Translations under genes and position numbers: made by a program
Notes under the pieces: generated by a model
What the model was told of the DNA's origin: nothing
The model's input: the letters and a program-made list of their open reading frames with translations, nothing else
Database searches by the model: none
Part shown: one piece after another, positions 1-7,166 of the stretch
Numbering within the stretch: the first letter of the stretch is position 1
How the letters are laid out: each line of letters opens with the position of its first letter
Assembly (NCBI GenBank): GCA_002393555.1
Contig: DGSP01000025.1
Coordinates: 1 to 52,857, forward strand
Direction: 5' to 3'
DNA length: 52,857 nucleotides
Source: Prevotellaceae bacterium UBA4359
Lineage (GTDB): Bacteria; Bacteroidota; Bacteroidia; Bacteroidales; Bacteroidaceae

Positions 1-114
1 TTGGTAATTATTGTCCGAAAAAACAAGCCGCTTGCGGCGAAAAAGGAAAAACGGCATTGGATAAAATCATGTTGTTCGGTCACTGACCAAAATAATTGGG
101 GTAAAGTTTTTAGG

Positions 115-138
115 CTTTGCCCCTTTTTTGTATCTTTG
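115..138 (+). promoter_or_regulatory. Probable promoter of fhs
   Basis: A TATCTTTG box at 131-138 matches the Bacteroidetes -7 consensus TAnnTTTG and lies about 30 bases before the fhs start. A TTTG occurs at 115-118 but is closer than the usual 19-21 bases, so the -33 element is unclear. I see no recognisable riboswitch in the short leader. Confidence 0.5.
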
Positions 139-168
139 CACATCGAACAAAAAACACACTGACATCTT

Positions 169-1836
169 ATGAAGACAGACATTGAAATAGCGCGCGAGTG
201 CAGACTTGCACCGATTGAGGACGTGGCACGGCAGATTGACGTGCCCGTGGAAGAGTTGGAACTGTATGGCAAGCACATTGCCAAGGTGCCCAACCAGTTG
301 ATTGATGAAAAGAAGGTGGCGCAGAGCAACCTCATCCTGGTGACGGCCATCACGCCCACCAAGGCAGGCATCGGCAAGACGACGGTGAGCATCGGCTTGG
401 CCCTGGGCCTGAACAAACTGGGGAAGAAGGCGGTGTGCGCCCTGCGCGAGCCGTCGCTGGGTCCGTGCTTCGGCGTGAAGGGCGGCGCTGCCGGCGGTGG
501 CTATGCTCAGGTGCTGCCCATGGAGAAGATTAACCTCCACTTCACGGGCGACTTCCATGCTGTGACTTCGGCCAACAACATGATTGCCGCCTTGCTCGAC
601 AACTACATCTACATGCACCGCGAGGAGGGCTTTGCGCTGAAGGAGGTGCTGTGGAGGCGTGTGCTGGATGTGAACGACCGCAACCTCCGCTTTGTGGTGA
701 CGGGTCTGGGCAGCAAGAGCGACGGTCTGATTGCCGAGACGGGGTTTGACATCACGCCAGCCTCGGAGATTATGGCTATCCTCTGTCTGGCTACGGACCT
801 TGACGACTTGCGCCGCCGCATCGACAACATCATCCTGGGCATCAAGATGGACGACACCCCCTTCCGTGTGAAGGACATGGGGGTGGGCGGTGCCATCACG
901 GTGCTGCTCATGGATGCCATCAAGCCGAATCTGGTGCAGACCACCGAGCAGACGCCGGCTTTTGTGCATGGGGGTCCCTTTGCCAACATAGCCCACGGCT
1001 GCAACACGGTCATCGCCACGCGCATGGCCATGACGTTTGGCGACTACGTGGTGACGGAGGCTGGCTTCGGTGCCGACCTGGGTGCCGAGAAGTTTTTCAA
1101 CATCAAGTGCCGCAAGAGCGGTCTGCAGCCCAAACTGACTGTGATTGTGGCCACCACCCAGGGGCTGAAGATGCACGGCGGGGTGGCCCTGGAGGCTATC
1201 AAGGAGCCGAACATGGAGGGCTTGCTGAAGGGCTGTGAGAACCTGGACCGCCACATCCGCAACATGCAGAGTTTCGGTCAGAGCGTGGTGGTGGCGTTCA
1301 ACCGCTATGCCACCGACACCGACGAGGAACTGGCTGCTGTGCGCCGCCACTGCGAGGAGATTGGTGTGGGCTTTGCGGTGAACAATGCTTTCCTCGAGGG
1401 CGGCGAGGGTGCGAAGGAGTTGGCTCAGGTGGTGGTCGATACCATCGAGCGGCATCCGTCGGGACCGCTCACCTTGACTTACGACGATTCTGACCCCATC
1501 AAGACGAAGATTGAGAAGGTGGCGCAGCGCATCTACGGAGCGGCCCACGTGACGTATGGCAAGCCTGCCGAACGCGCTCTGCTGCGCATCGAGAAGATGG
1601 GCCTGTCCCACTACCCTGTCTGCATTGCCAAGACTCAGTATTCGTTCTCTGCCGACAAGGACCTCTACGGCTGCCCCACGGGCTTCACGGTCCACATCCG
1701 CGACTTGGTCATCAATTCGGGCAGCGAGATGATTGTGGCCATTGCCGGCGACATCATGCGCATGCCGGGCCTGTCGAGGTCGCCTCAGGCGGAGCGTATC
1801 GATATTGTGGATGGGCTCATCGAGGGGCTGTCCTGA
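169..1836 (+). CDS. fhs: Formate--tetrahydrofolate ligase
   Basis: This 555-residue cytosolic enzyme joins formate to tetrahydrofolate with ATP, giving 10-formyl-THF for purine and one-carbon metabolism. The length and the whole sequence fit the family. The nucleotide-binding loop TPTKAGIGKTT is at residues 62-72, followed by the conserved REPSLGP and KGGAAGGG segments near 95-110 and the FTGDFHA stretch near 125. The ATG at 169 begins the family's usual N-terminus and lies about 30 bases after a TATCTTTG promoter box. It appears to be transcribed alone: a strong palindromic terminator follows and the next gene is on the other strand. A long open frame on the opposite strand is only a codon-bias shadow. 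Confidence 0.97.
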   Translation: MKTDIEIARECRLAPIEDVARQIDVPVEELELYGKHIAKVPNQLIDEKKVAQSNLILVTAITPTKAGIGKTTVSIGLALGLNKLGKKAVCALREPSLGPCFGVKGGAAGGGYAQVLPMEKINLHFTGDFHAVTSANNMIAALLDNYIYMHREEGFALKEVLWRRVLDVNDRNLRFVVTGLGSKSDGLIAETGFDITPASEIMAILCLATDLDDLRRRIDNIILGIKMDDTPFRVKDMGVGGAITVLLMDAIKPNLVQTTEQTPAFVHGGPFANIAHGCNTVIATRMAMTFGDYVVTEAGFGADLGAEKFFNIKCRKSGLQPKLTVIVATTQGLKMHGGVALEAIKEPNMEGLLKGCENLDRHIRNMQSFGQSVVVAFNRYATDTDEELAAVRRHCEEIGVGFAVNNAFLEGGEGAKELAQVVVDTIERHPSGPLTLTYDDSDPIKTKIEKVAQRIYGAAHVTYGKPAERALLRIEKMGLSHYPVCIAKTQYSFSADKDLYGCPTGFTVHIRDLVINSGSEMIVAIAGDIMRMPGLSRSPQAERIDIVDGLIEGLS

Positions 1837-1849
1837 TTTGCTGTGATTC

Positions 1850-1919
1850 ACCGTACCCCTCGGCTACGAAGTGGCGTACCCCTCGGCTACGGCATGCCGT
1901 AGCCGAGGGGTACGTTTTT
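1850..1919. terminator. 38-bp perfect palindrome, probable bidirectional terminator and dispersed repeat
   Basis: Bases 1876-1913 form a perfect inverted repeat with 19-base arms centred on GGCATGCC, followed by a T-rich run, so it can end fhs transcription. A partial copy of the left arm (GTACCCCTCGGCTACG) sits just upstream at about 1853-1868. The last 22 bases of the window (52836-52857) carry a cut-off copy of the same family, so this is a dispersed repeat as well as a terminator. Confidence 0.75.
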
Positions 1920-1944
1920 CTTTTAACGTGGGTTCGGTGTGAGA

Positions 1945-2712
1945 TTAACGCCACATTGCCACGGTGACTACATAGCCTTTGGCGGGATATGCCTGGGTGT
2001 GGAACGACACATTATTATATTTAAGGAGAAGGGTTGGGAGGTCGTCGTCGATGCCGCGCCCGGTGAGTTTGACGAGGGCTTCTTTCTGTGTCCAGAGGCG
2101 GGTGAAGGCCAGTTGGGGGTCGGGGTCGCGATGCACGGCTTCGAGTTCGGCATCGCAGAGCACATGGCGGGCTAAGGACTCGCTGTAGCGACCGATGCTC
2201 TCGACATCGACTCCGACGGGATGGTCGGAAACGACGCAGGCGATGGCTTGCCGGCAGTGGCTCAGGTTGAAGTGAGGCCCCTCGCTTATCTCGCCAAGGG
2301 GGGAGGAGGAGGGAGAGGACAAAGCGGGGAAACCGCTTTGCGGAAGGAGGAGGGAGGGTTTGTCGTGGGGGCCGAGGGAGAAGGAGGGCTGTTGGGTGAT
2401 GCCATAGACTTCGCGGAGGGCCTGGCAGAGGAGCAGATAGGCGAAGGCGCATTCGAGACGTCCCTGCCGATGCTTGAAGCGGAGGGCTTTCTCGCGCCGC
2501 CATGGGGGAAGGGAGGCGATGGCTGCTTCCAATTCCTCTGCGGTGATGGCATCGAGATTGTCTAAAATGAGAAGACCCTCTCCCCGGTCCTCCTCCGTAA
2601 TGGGGAGGGAGACCGTGCTGGATGTTTTCAATGGGCGGACGAGCCAGATGGCTCTCCCCATTATGGGGGAGATGTCCGCAGGACAGAGAGGGTCTTTATA
2701 GTCTTTCTCCAC
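1945..2712 (-). CDS. 4'-phosphopantetheinyl transferase superfamily protein with two translated repeat insertions
   Basis: The protein should transfer phosphopantetheine from CoA to a serine of a carrier protein. Visible hallmarks are FNLSHC (148-153), the Mg-binding VGVDVE (166-171) and WTQKEALVK (207-215). The family core starts near residue 48 (LILDNLDAITAEEL). Residues 6-47 are translated from a family C repeat (2573-2697) and residues about 118-146 from a diverged family A repeat (2275-2360), so this 255-residue protein is longer than expected. The only ATG available lies inside the 3' end of the upstream ion-channel gene, giving a 17-base overlap. The N-terminal insertion seems to have displaced the native start. 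The carrier substrate (fatty-acid or peptide synthase) cannot be told from the neighbours. Confidence 0.85.
   Translation of the reverse strand: MEKDYKDPLCPADISPIMGRAIWLVRPLKTSSTVSLPITEEDRGEGLLILDNLDAITAEELEAAIASLPPWRREKALRFKHRQGRLECAFAYLLLCQALREVYGITQQPSFSLGPHDKPSLLLPQSGFPALSSPSSSPLGEISEGPHFNLSHCRQAIACVVSDHPVGVDVESIGRYSESLARHVLCDAELEAVHRDPDPQLAFTRLWTQKEALVKLTGRGIDDDLPTLLLKYNNVSFHTQAYPAKGYVVTVAMWR
2275..2360. repeat. Diverged family A palindromic repeat inside the phosphopantetheinyl transferase gene
   Basis: Read on the minus strand, its right arm (CCCCCCTTGGCGAGATAAG) matches the family A copy in the TonB receptor at 30312-30330 with a few substitutions. It is translated in the same frame as other family A copies, giving SSPLGEISEGP. 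It lies just before the conserved FNLSHC motif. Confidence 0.75.
2573..2697. repeat. Family C palindromic repeat, translated as an N-terminus
   Basis: The element has terminal inverted repeats AGACCCTCTCCCC / GAGAGGGTCT and internal CTCCCCATTATGGGG-type hairpins. A second copy is inside argC at 51052-51149. Here it supplies residues 6-47 of the phosphopantetheinyl transferase and abuts the stop codon of the ion channel gene. Confidence 0.85.
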
Positions 2713-3523
2713 AGTGCTGGCAGTAGTTGGCTTTGAGGTCGGTCTTTTCGTTGCATCGTGGGCACCGTCCTTTCTTTCCCTTGCGCTGGGTGGTGTCTAT
2801 CATGGTGGCGGAGACGATGCCTGTGGGCACGGCGATGATGGTGTAGCCCAGAATCATGACGATGCCGGAGAGGAAGCGTCCGAGGAGGGTGACGGGGGTG
2901 ATGTCGCCATAGCCCACGGTGGTGAGGGTGACGATGGCCCAGTAGATACTGGTGCCGATGTCGGTGAACTGGGTGCCAGGCTGTCCGCCTTCGACGATGA
3001 ACATGAGGGTTCCGAGGATGGTGACGAGGATGAGAACGAAGAGGAAATAGACGGCGATTTTCTTGAGGCTGAGCCGTATGCTCTGCATGAGGAGGTAGCC
3101 TTCGTTGATGAAGGTGAAGAGGCGGAGCACGCGGAAGATGCGGATGAGCCGGAAGGTACGGAGGATGAAGAAATAACGCGCGCTGGCCATGTAGGGGATG
3201 AAGGAGAGGTAGAGCGGCAGTGTGGCCAGGAGGTCGATGATGCCGAAGAAACTCAGGGCGTATTCGCGGCGGCTGGGGGCGCAGTAGAGGCGGAGGATGT
3301 ACTCGATGGTGAAGAAGAAGGTGAGGACATACTCGAGGATGGTGAGTGCCAGTTTGAAGTGTCCCACCACCTGGGGCTTGGTCTCGACGAAGGCCACGAC
3401 GAGGCTGAGGACGATGGCCACCATGATGGCTATGTCGAAAGCCTTGCCGGCGGGGGTGTCGGAGTTGGCCACGATGTTGTAGAGCCGTGGCTTGTCTTTC
3501 AGGAGCGCGATGAGTCGTTTCAT
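2696..3523 (-). CDS. Voltage-gated potassium-channel-like ion transporter with C-terminal zinc ribbon
   Basis: This 275-residue inner-membrane protein has six predicted membrane segments. The S4-like segment RTFRLIRIFRVLR (122-134) carries regularly spaced arginines. The pore loop has the potassium selectivity filter TVGYGD (202-207). The C-terminal 22 residues hold two CxxC pairs (CPRCNEK and CQHCGE), a small zinc ribbon that is unusual at the end of a channel. The ATG at 3523 puts a short cytosolic tail before the first helix, as in related channels. The downstream phosphopantetheinyl transferase overlaps its 3' end because of a repeat insertion, so co-transcription is likely but a functional link is not. 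The ligand or metal sensed by the ribbon is unknown. Confidence 0.9.
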   Translation of the reverse strand: MKRLIALLKDKPRLYNIVANSDTPAGKAFDIAIMVAIVLSLVVAFVETKPQVVGHFKLALTILEYVLTFFFTIEYILRLYCAPSRREYALSFFGIIDLLATLPLYLSFIPYMASARYFFILRTFRLIRIFRVLRLFTFINEGYLLMQSIRLSLKKIAVYFLFVLILVTILGTLMFIVEGGQPGTQFTDIGTSIYWAIVTLTTVGYGDITPVTLLGRFLSGIVMILGYTIIAVPTGIVSATMIDTTQRKGKKGRCPRCNEKTDLKANYCQHCGERL

Positions 3524-3641
3524 GCTGCAAAATTAGGGAAAAAACTAACAACCAAGCATTTCGTGGCCGAAAAAGATGAAGTATTTGAGCCGAAACCAAA
3601 AGTTTTTCATCTTTTTTTCTTTTTGTACTCTCTTTTTTCAC

Positions 3642-3649
3642 TATCTTTG
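3642..3649 (+). promoter_or_regulatory. Probable -7 box of the histidine kinase gene
   Basis: TATCTTTG matches the TAnnTTTG consensus and lies about 29 bases before the ATG at 3678. A TTTG at 3622-3625 is at slightly shorter spacing (16) than usual. Confidence 0.5.
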
Positions 3650-3677
3650 CAAACGACTATTACTATTTGCTACTTGA

Positions 3678-4823
3678 ATGAGACGGCTACAAAACTTCTT
3701 TTCGGAGAATCACATGGGGGAGGTGTTGCAATCGCTCAACATCATTCCGTGGGTTTTTGACTTCCGCAGCAACGTCATCACGTCTAATCGTGCATACCTC
3801 GACCCGAAGTATGTGAAGGGGGATATCATCCACGAACAAAGTTTTGAGAAATTTGTCGAGATGGTGGAGCCTCAGCACCAGGATGAGATGCTGGAGATAT
3901 ACAGCCGCGTGAGGAACGGCATCATCACACGTGTCACCCTTGAGGTGCAGATTCGCATGGGGGAGAAGATGCCCCCCTTGTGGATGGAGGTACACATTGT
4001 GGCAAAGGAGACTGACCTGAACGGCATCACCGTGAAGGCGGTGGGGTGTGCCACCATCATTCAGGCGCGCAAGGAGGCGGAGCAGGCGATGCAGATGGCT
4101 CGACGGAAGGCGGAGCAGGCCAACATGATTAAGACCAACTTCTTGTCGAACATGTCGCACGAGTTCCGCACACCGCTGAACGCCATTCTCGGTTTCTCCA
4201 CCATCATGGCCCACAGCGAGACGCTGGAGGAGCGGATGCAGTGTCTGGGTGCGGTGCAGTCGAGCGGTTCGGCCCTGCTGCAAATCATCGACGACGTGAT
4301 TGAACTGTCGAAACTGGAGGCGAACGAGGTGGAACTTCGCCGCAACCTGGTCGATATCAACAACCTGCTGGAACGGACGGTGGAGGAGGCCAAGCCCATG
4401 CGGAAGGCAAATGTGGAGATGGTCTATCACCACACGGAGGTGCCCATCATCCTGCATGGCGACGAGGAGAAGATTGCGCTGGTGGTGAGGCAGATTCTGG
4501 ACAACTCGTGCAAGCACACGGAGCATGGGAGCATAGATGTGTATTGCCACAAGAGCAGCGAGCATGCTGTCATCACCATCACCGACACGGGAAGGGGCAT
4601 GCCGCCCGAGGTGCTGGGCCGCATCTACGAACGTTTCTACAAGGGCGATGCCTTCATTCCCGGCACGGGACTGGGCATGAGCGTGGTGAAGGGGATGGTT
4701 GCCCTGTGGAACGGCACCATCAAGGTGGAGAGCACTCCCGGCGTGGGCACGTCGGTCACTTTCACCGTGCCGCTGCACACGGTCTTCTACCAGAACCGCA
4801 CCCTGCGAAACCTGCACTTTTAG
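3678..4823 (+). CDS. PAS-like sensor histidine kinase, no transmembrane segment
   Basis: This 381-residue kinase should autophosphorylate on a histidine and pass the phosphate to an aspartate of an unidentified response regulator. Residues about 15-130 look like a PAS-type sensor (IIPWVFDFRSN at its start). A helical linker of about 130-155 leads to the H-box SHEFRTPLN with His161. The ATP-binding domain shows the N-box ILDNSCKH (272-280), the G1 motif DTGRGMP and the G2 motif GTGLGMS. There is no membrane helix, so it senses a cytosolic signal. No receiver domain or partner lies next to it. The LuxR-type regulator at 17772-18434 also lacks a partner, but pairing the two would be a guess. Confidence 0.92.
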   Translation: MRRLQNFFSENHMGEVLQSLNIIPWVFDFRSNVITSNRAYLDPKYVKGDIIHEQSFEKFVEMVEPQHQDEMLEIYSRVRNGIITRVTLEVQIRMGEKMPPLWMEVHIVAKETDLNGITVKAVGCATIIQARKEAEQAMQMARRKAEQANMIKTNFLSNMSHEFRTPLNAILGFSTIMAHSETLEERMQCLGAVQSSGSALLQIIDDVIELSKLEANEVELRRNLVDINNLLERTVEEAKPMRKANVEMVYHHTEVPIILHGDEEKIALVVRQILDNSCKHTEHGSIDVYCHKSSEHAVITITDTGRGMPPEVLGRIYERFYKGDAFIPGTGLGMSVVKGMVALWNGTIKVESTPGVGTSVTFTVPLHTVFYQNRTLRNLHF

Positions 4824-4883
4824 TTGGCCACATTGTTATATAGGAAGGATATCTTGTTCTCTTTGGACAAAAAAGAACCTTTT

Positions 4884-4954
4884 TGCACACCTTTTTTTGA
4901 GGTGTGCATTTTTTATTCCCCATTTTTACACACTCGGAGAAGATGTGTGTAAAA
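4884..4954 (+). terminator. Intrinsic terminator after the histidine kinase, plus a second hairpin
   Basis: TGCACACC (4884-4891) and GGTGTGCA (4901-4908) form a hairpin followed by a run of T, ending kinase transcription. A second perfect 10-base stem, TTTTACACAC (4924-4933) with GTGTGTAAAA (4945-4954), follows closely. Confidence 0.75.
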
Positions 4955-4977
4955 GGCTCATTTTTATGGCTTTTTTA

Positions 4978-5051
4978 TTTGTCCAGACCGCATTTTGTTG
5001 GTAATTTTGAACCCGAAAAGCCGCACTCCAGACATAGAGTGTGCATTTTTT
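4978..5051 (+). promoter_or_regulatory. Promoter and terminator-like leader hairpin of the acyl-CoA synthetase operon
   Basis: TTTG (4978-4981), a 20-base spacer and TAATTTTG (5002-5009) form a good Bacteroidetes promoter. The leader then holds GCACTC (5023-5028) paired with GAGTGTGC (5037-5044), followed by seven T residues. This looks like an intrinsic terminator only 12 bases before the start codon, so attenuation is possible. Confidence 0.55.
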
Positions 5052-5063
5052 TAGCAGAAAGAA

Positions 5064-6749
5064 ATGGAGAAAAAGACCAATACGATGCTTGACAGGTTCC
5101 TGAAACAGTCAACCTTCACTTCACAAGAGGATTTCGAGAAAAACTTCGAGTTTGTCATACCCGAAAACTTTAACTTTGCCTACGACGTGATGGACGTGTG
5201 GGCCGAGGAGACACCCGACCGCTTGGCGCTGCTGTGGTGCAACGACAAGGGGATAGAACGCCGATTCACCTTTGCCGACATCCGGCGCGAGTCGAACAAG
5301 GTGACCAGTTATCTGCTCTCGCTGGGCATCAAGAAGGGCGATTTCGTGATGCTCATCATGAAACGCCGCTACCAGTTCTGGCTCACCATGCTGGCTCTGC
5401 ACAAGATTGGTGCAGTGGCCATCCCGGCATCGTTTCTGCTCACGAAGAAGGACATTGTCTATCGCTGGAAGGCTGCCGGCGTGAAGGCCATCGTGGCCAC
5501 TGGCGACGAGGAGATTCTGCGCCATGTGGATGAGGCATACGCCGAATGGCCGGCTGTGAAGCACCGCATCAGCATCGGCCCCAAGGTGCCGGATGGCTGG
5601 GACGACTTCAAGGCTGGCGTGAGGGTGGCTGAGGAGTATCGGGGCAAGCGTGTGACGAAGTCGTCGGACTACCTGCTCATGTACTTCACTTCTGGCACCA
5701 ACGGACAGCCCAAGATGGCCATCCACGACCACACCTACCCACTGGGCCACATCGGCACGGGTGCCTACTGGCACGACCTGCACATGGGGAGCCTGCACCT
5801 GACGGTGGCCGACACGGGCTGGGCCAAGGCGACATGGGGAAAGATGTATGGCCAGTGGATTGCCGGCGCGACACTGTTTGTCTATGACCACGAGAAGTTC
5901 CACGCTGCCGACATTCTGGAGAAGGTGGGACAATATCGCATCACCAGTTTCTGTGCACCTCCGACGATTTACCGTTTCATGATTCGGGAAGACCTGAGCC
6001 GCTTCGACCTCAGTTCGCTGGAGCATGTGACGACGGCTGGCGAGGCACTGAACTCGGCGGTGTTTGACAAGTTTAAGGAAATCACGGGTCTGGAGATTCG
6101 CGAGGGTTACGGACAGAGCGAGGGCACCTGCCTCATCGGCACCACGCCCTGGATGACTCCCAAGCCCGGAGCAATGGGGAAGCCCATGCCACAATATGAG
6201 ATTCACCTGCTGAAGAACGACCTGACGGAGGCCAAGGTGGGCGAGGAGGGGCAGATAGCCATCCGCACCGACCGCAAGAAGCCTATCGGCCTGTGTGTGG
6301 AGTACTACCGCAACCCCGAGGCCACCAACAAGGCTTGGCACGATGGCTTCTACTTCACGGGCGACCTGGCCTACAAGGATGAGGACGGTTACTTCTGGTT
6401 TGTGGGCAGAGCCGACGATGTGATTAAGTCGAGTGGCTACAGGATTGGCCCCTTCGAGGTGGAGAGCGCGCTGATGACCCACCCTGCCGTGGTGGAGTGT
6501 GCCATCACGGGTGTGCCCGACGACATTCGCGGCATGGTGGTGAAGGCGACCATCGTGCTGGGCAAGGAGTGGAAGGATAAGGCTGGCGAGGCACTGGTGA
6601 AGGAACTGCAAGACCACGTGAAGAGGACCACGGCCCCCTACAAGTATCCCCGTGTGGTGGAGTTTGTGGATGAACTGCCCAAGACGCATTCGGGCAAGAT
6701 TCGCCGTGTGGAGATTCGTGAGAACGACGCAAAGAAGGCTGGCAAATGA
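5064..6749 (+). CDS. AMP-forming acyl-CoA synthetase
   Basis: This 561-residue adenylate-forming enzyme activates a carboxylic acid to its CoA ester with ATP. The P-loop-like YFTSGTNGQPK is at 207-217, the A5 region EGYGQSEG near 350, the hinge/A8 region FWFVGRADDVIKSSGYRIGP near 450-470 and the catalytic C-terminal lysine in THSGKIRR near 545. It leads an operon with the 2-oxoacid:ferredoxin oxidoreductase subunits (6936-9849). This suggests it supplies acyl-CoAs from branched-chain or aryl acids for reductive carboxylation to 2-oxo acids and then amino acids. The reverse, energy-yielding direction is also possible. Sequence is closer to the medium-chain/aryl acyl-CoA synthetase group than to acetyl-CoA synthetase. 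ATG 5064 was chosen because it precedes the conserved N-terminal domain. Confidence 0.92.
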   Translation: MEKKTNTMLDRFLKQSTFTSQEDFEKNFEFVIPENFNFAYDVMDVWAEETPDRLALLWCNDKGIERRFTFADIRRESNKVTSYLLSLGIKKGDFVMLIMKRRYQFWLTMLALHKIGAVAIPASFLLTKKDIVYRWKAAGVKAIVATGDEEILRHVDEAYAEWPAVKHRISIGPKVPDGWDDFKAGVRVAEEYRGKRVTKSSDYLLMYFTSGTNGQPKMAIHDHTYPLGHIGTGAYWHDLHMGSLHLTVADTGWAKATWGKMYGQWIAGATLFVYDHEKFHAADILEKVGQYRITSFCAPPTIYRFMIREDLSRFDLSSLEHVTTAGEALNSAVFDKFKEITGLEIREGYGQSEGTCLIGTTPWMTPKPGAMGKPMPQYEIHLLKNDLTEAKVGEEGQIAIRTDRKKPIGLCVEYYRNPEATNKAWHDGFYFTGDLAYKDEDGYFWFVGRADDVIKSSGYRIGPFEVESALMTHPAVVECAITGVPDDIRGMVVKATIVLGKEWKDKAGEALVKELQDHVKRTTAPYKYPRVVEFVDELPKTHSGKIRRVEIRENDAKKAGK

Positions 6750-6925
6750 CTGAGGCAGAATGGATAGCACAAGGGAAGGAGGCGTATGCACGGATGGACT
6801 GGAAGACTTGTCTTGACTCTTACGCCGAGGCTATCCGGCTGAACCCCACGTCGGAAGCGGTGGAGTTGCGCCGCATGACGATGAGCATCGTGGAGTTTTA
6901 CAACAAAGACCAATATAATCCATAA
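6746..6925 (+). CDS. Small TPR-like protein in the oxidoreductase operon
   Basis: A 59-codon frame starts with an ATGA overlap on the stop codon of the acyl-CoA synthetase and ends 10 bases before the ferredoxin gene. The product contains one TPR-like helix pair (WIAQGKEAYARMDWKTCLD, then SYAEAIRLNPTSEAVELRR). Translational coupling and its operon position argue that it is a real gene. It may help assemble or scaffold the synthetase and oxidoreductase, but that is inference. There is no signal peptide and no catalytic motif. Confidence 0.8.
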   Translation: MTEAEWIAQGKEAYARMDWKTCLDSYAEAIRLNPTSEAVELRRMTMSIVEFYNKDQYNP

Positions 6926-6935
6926 ATAGAACTAT

Positions 6936-7163
6936 ATGGCAAAAATGAGAGGCGCTATCGTGGTTGACATCGAGCGTTGCAAAGGCTGCAACCTCTGCAC
7001 GATAGCATGTCCATTACATCTTGTCACACTGAGCAGCACCGTCAACCACAAGGGCTACAACTATGCCCAGCAGACGGACTGGGAGAAGTGCAATGGCTGC
7101 ACCAGTTGCGCCATCGTATGCCCCGACGGTTGCATCACTGTCTATAGAAAAAAGGAGGAGTAA
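6936..7163 (+). CDS. 2[4Fe-4S] ferredoxin-type delta subunit of 2-oxoacid:ferredoxin oxidoreductase
   Basis: This 75-residue protein has two classical cluster motifs, CKGCNLCTIACP near residues 15-26 and CNGCTSCAIVCP near 51-62. It would carry electrons from the thiamine-diphosphate active site to external ferredoxin. It lies between the small TPR-like gene and the pyrimidine-binding subunit, only three bases before the latter, so it is part of the complex rather than a free ferredoxin. The length fits the detached delta subunit of four-subunit Vor/Kor/Por enzymes. Confidence 0.92.
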   Translation: MAKMRGAIVVDIERCKGCNLCTIACPLHLVTLSSTVNHKGYNYAQQTDWEKCNGCTSCAIVCPDGCITVYRKKEE

Positions 7164-7166
7164 AGA

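Noticed and set aside
1..168. Tetrahydrofolate riboswitch before fhs
   Set aside because: The distance from the promoter box to the start is only about 30 bases and no conserved fold is visible.
67..1851. Long 594-codon frame opposite fhs
   Set aside because: It mirrors a clear fhs gene, has no family-like sequence and arises from codon bias. The same applies to the long antisense frames opposite the histidine kinase (3687-4817), the acyl-CoA synthetase (5121-6791) and the vorB-like gene (7014-8348).
2661..3641. 326-codon frame overlapping the ion channel on the same strand
   Set aside because: It is the wrong frame of the channel gene and gives a His/Pro/Arg-rich product with no membrane segments.
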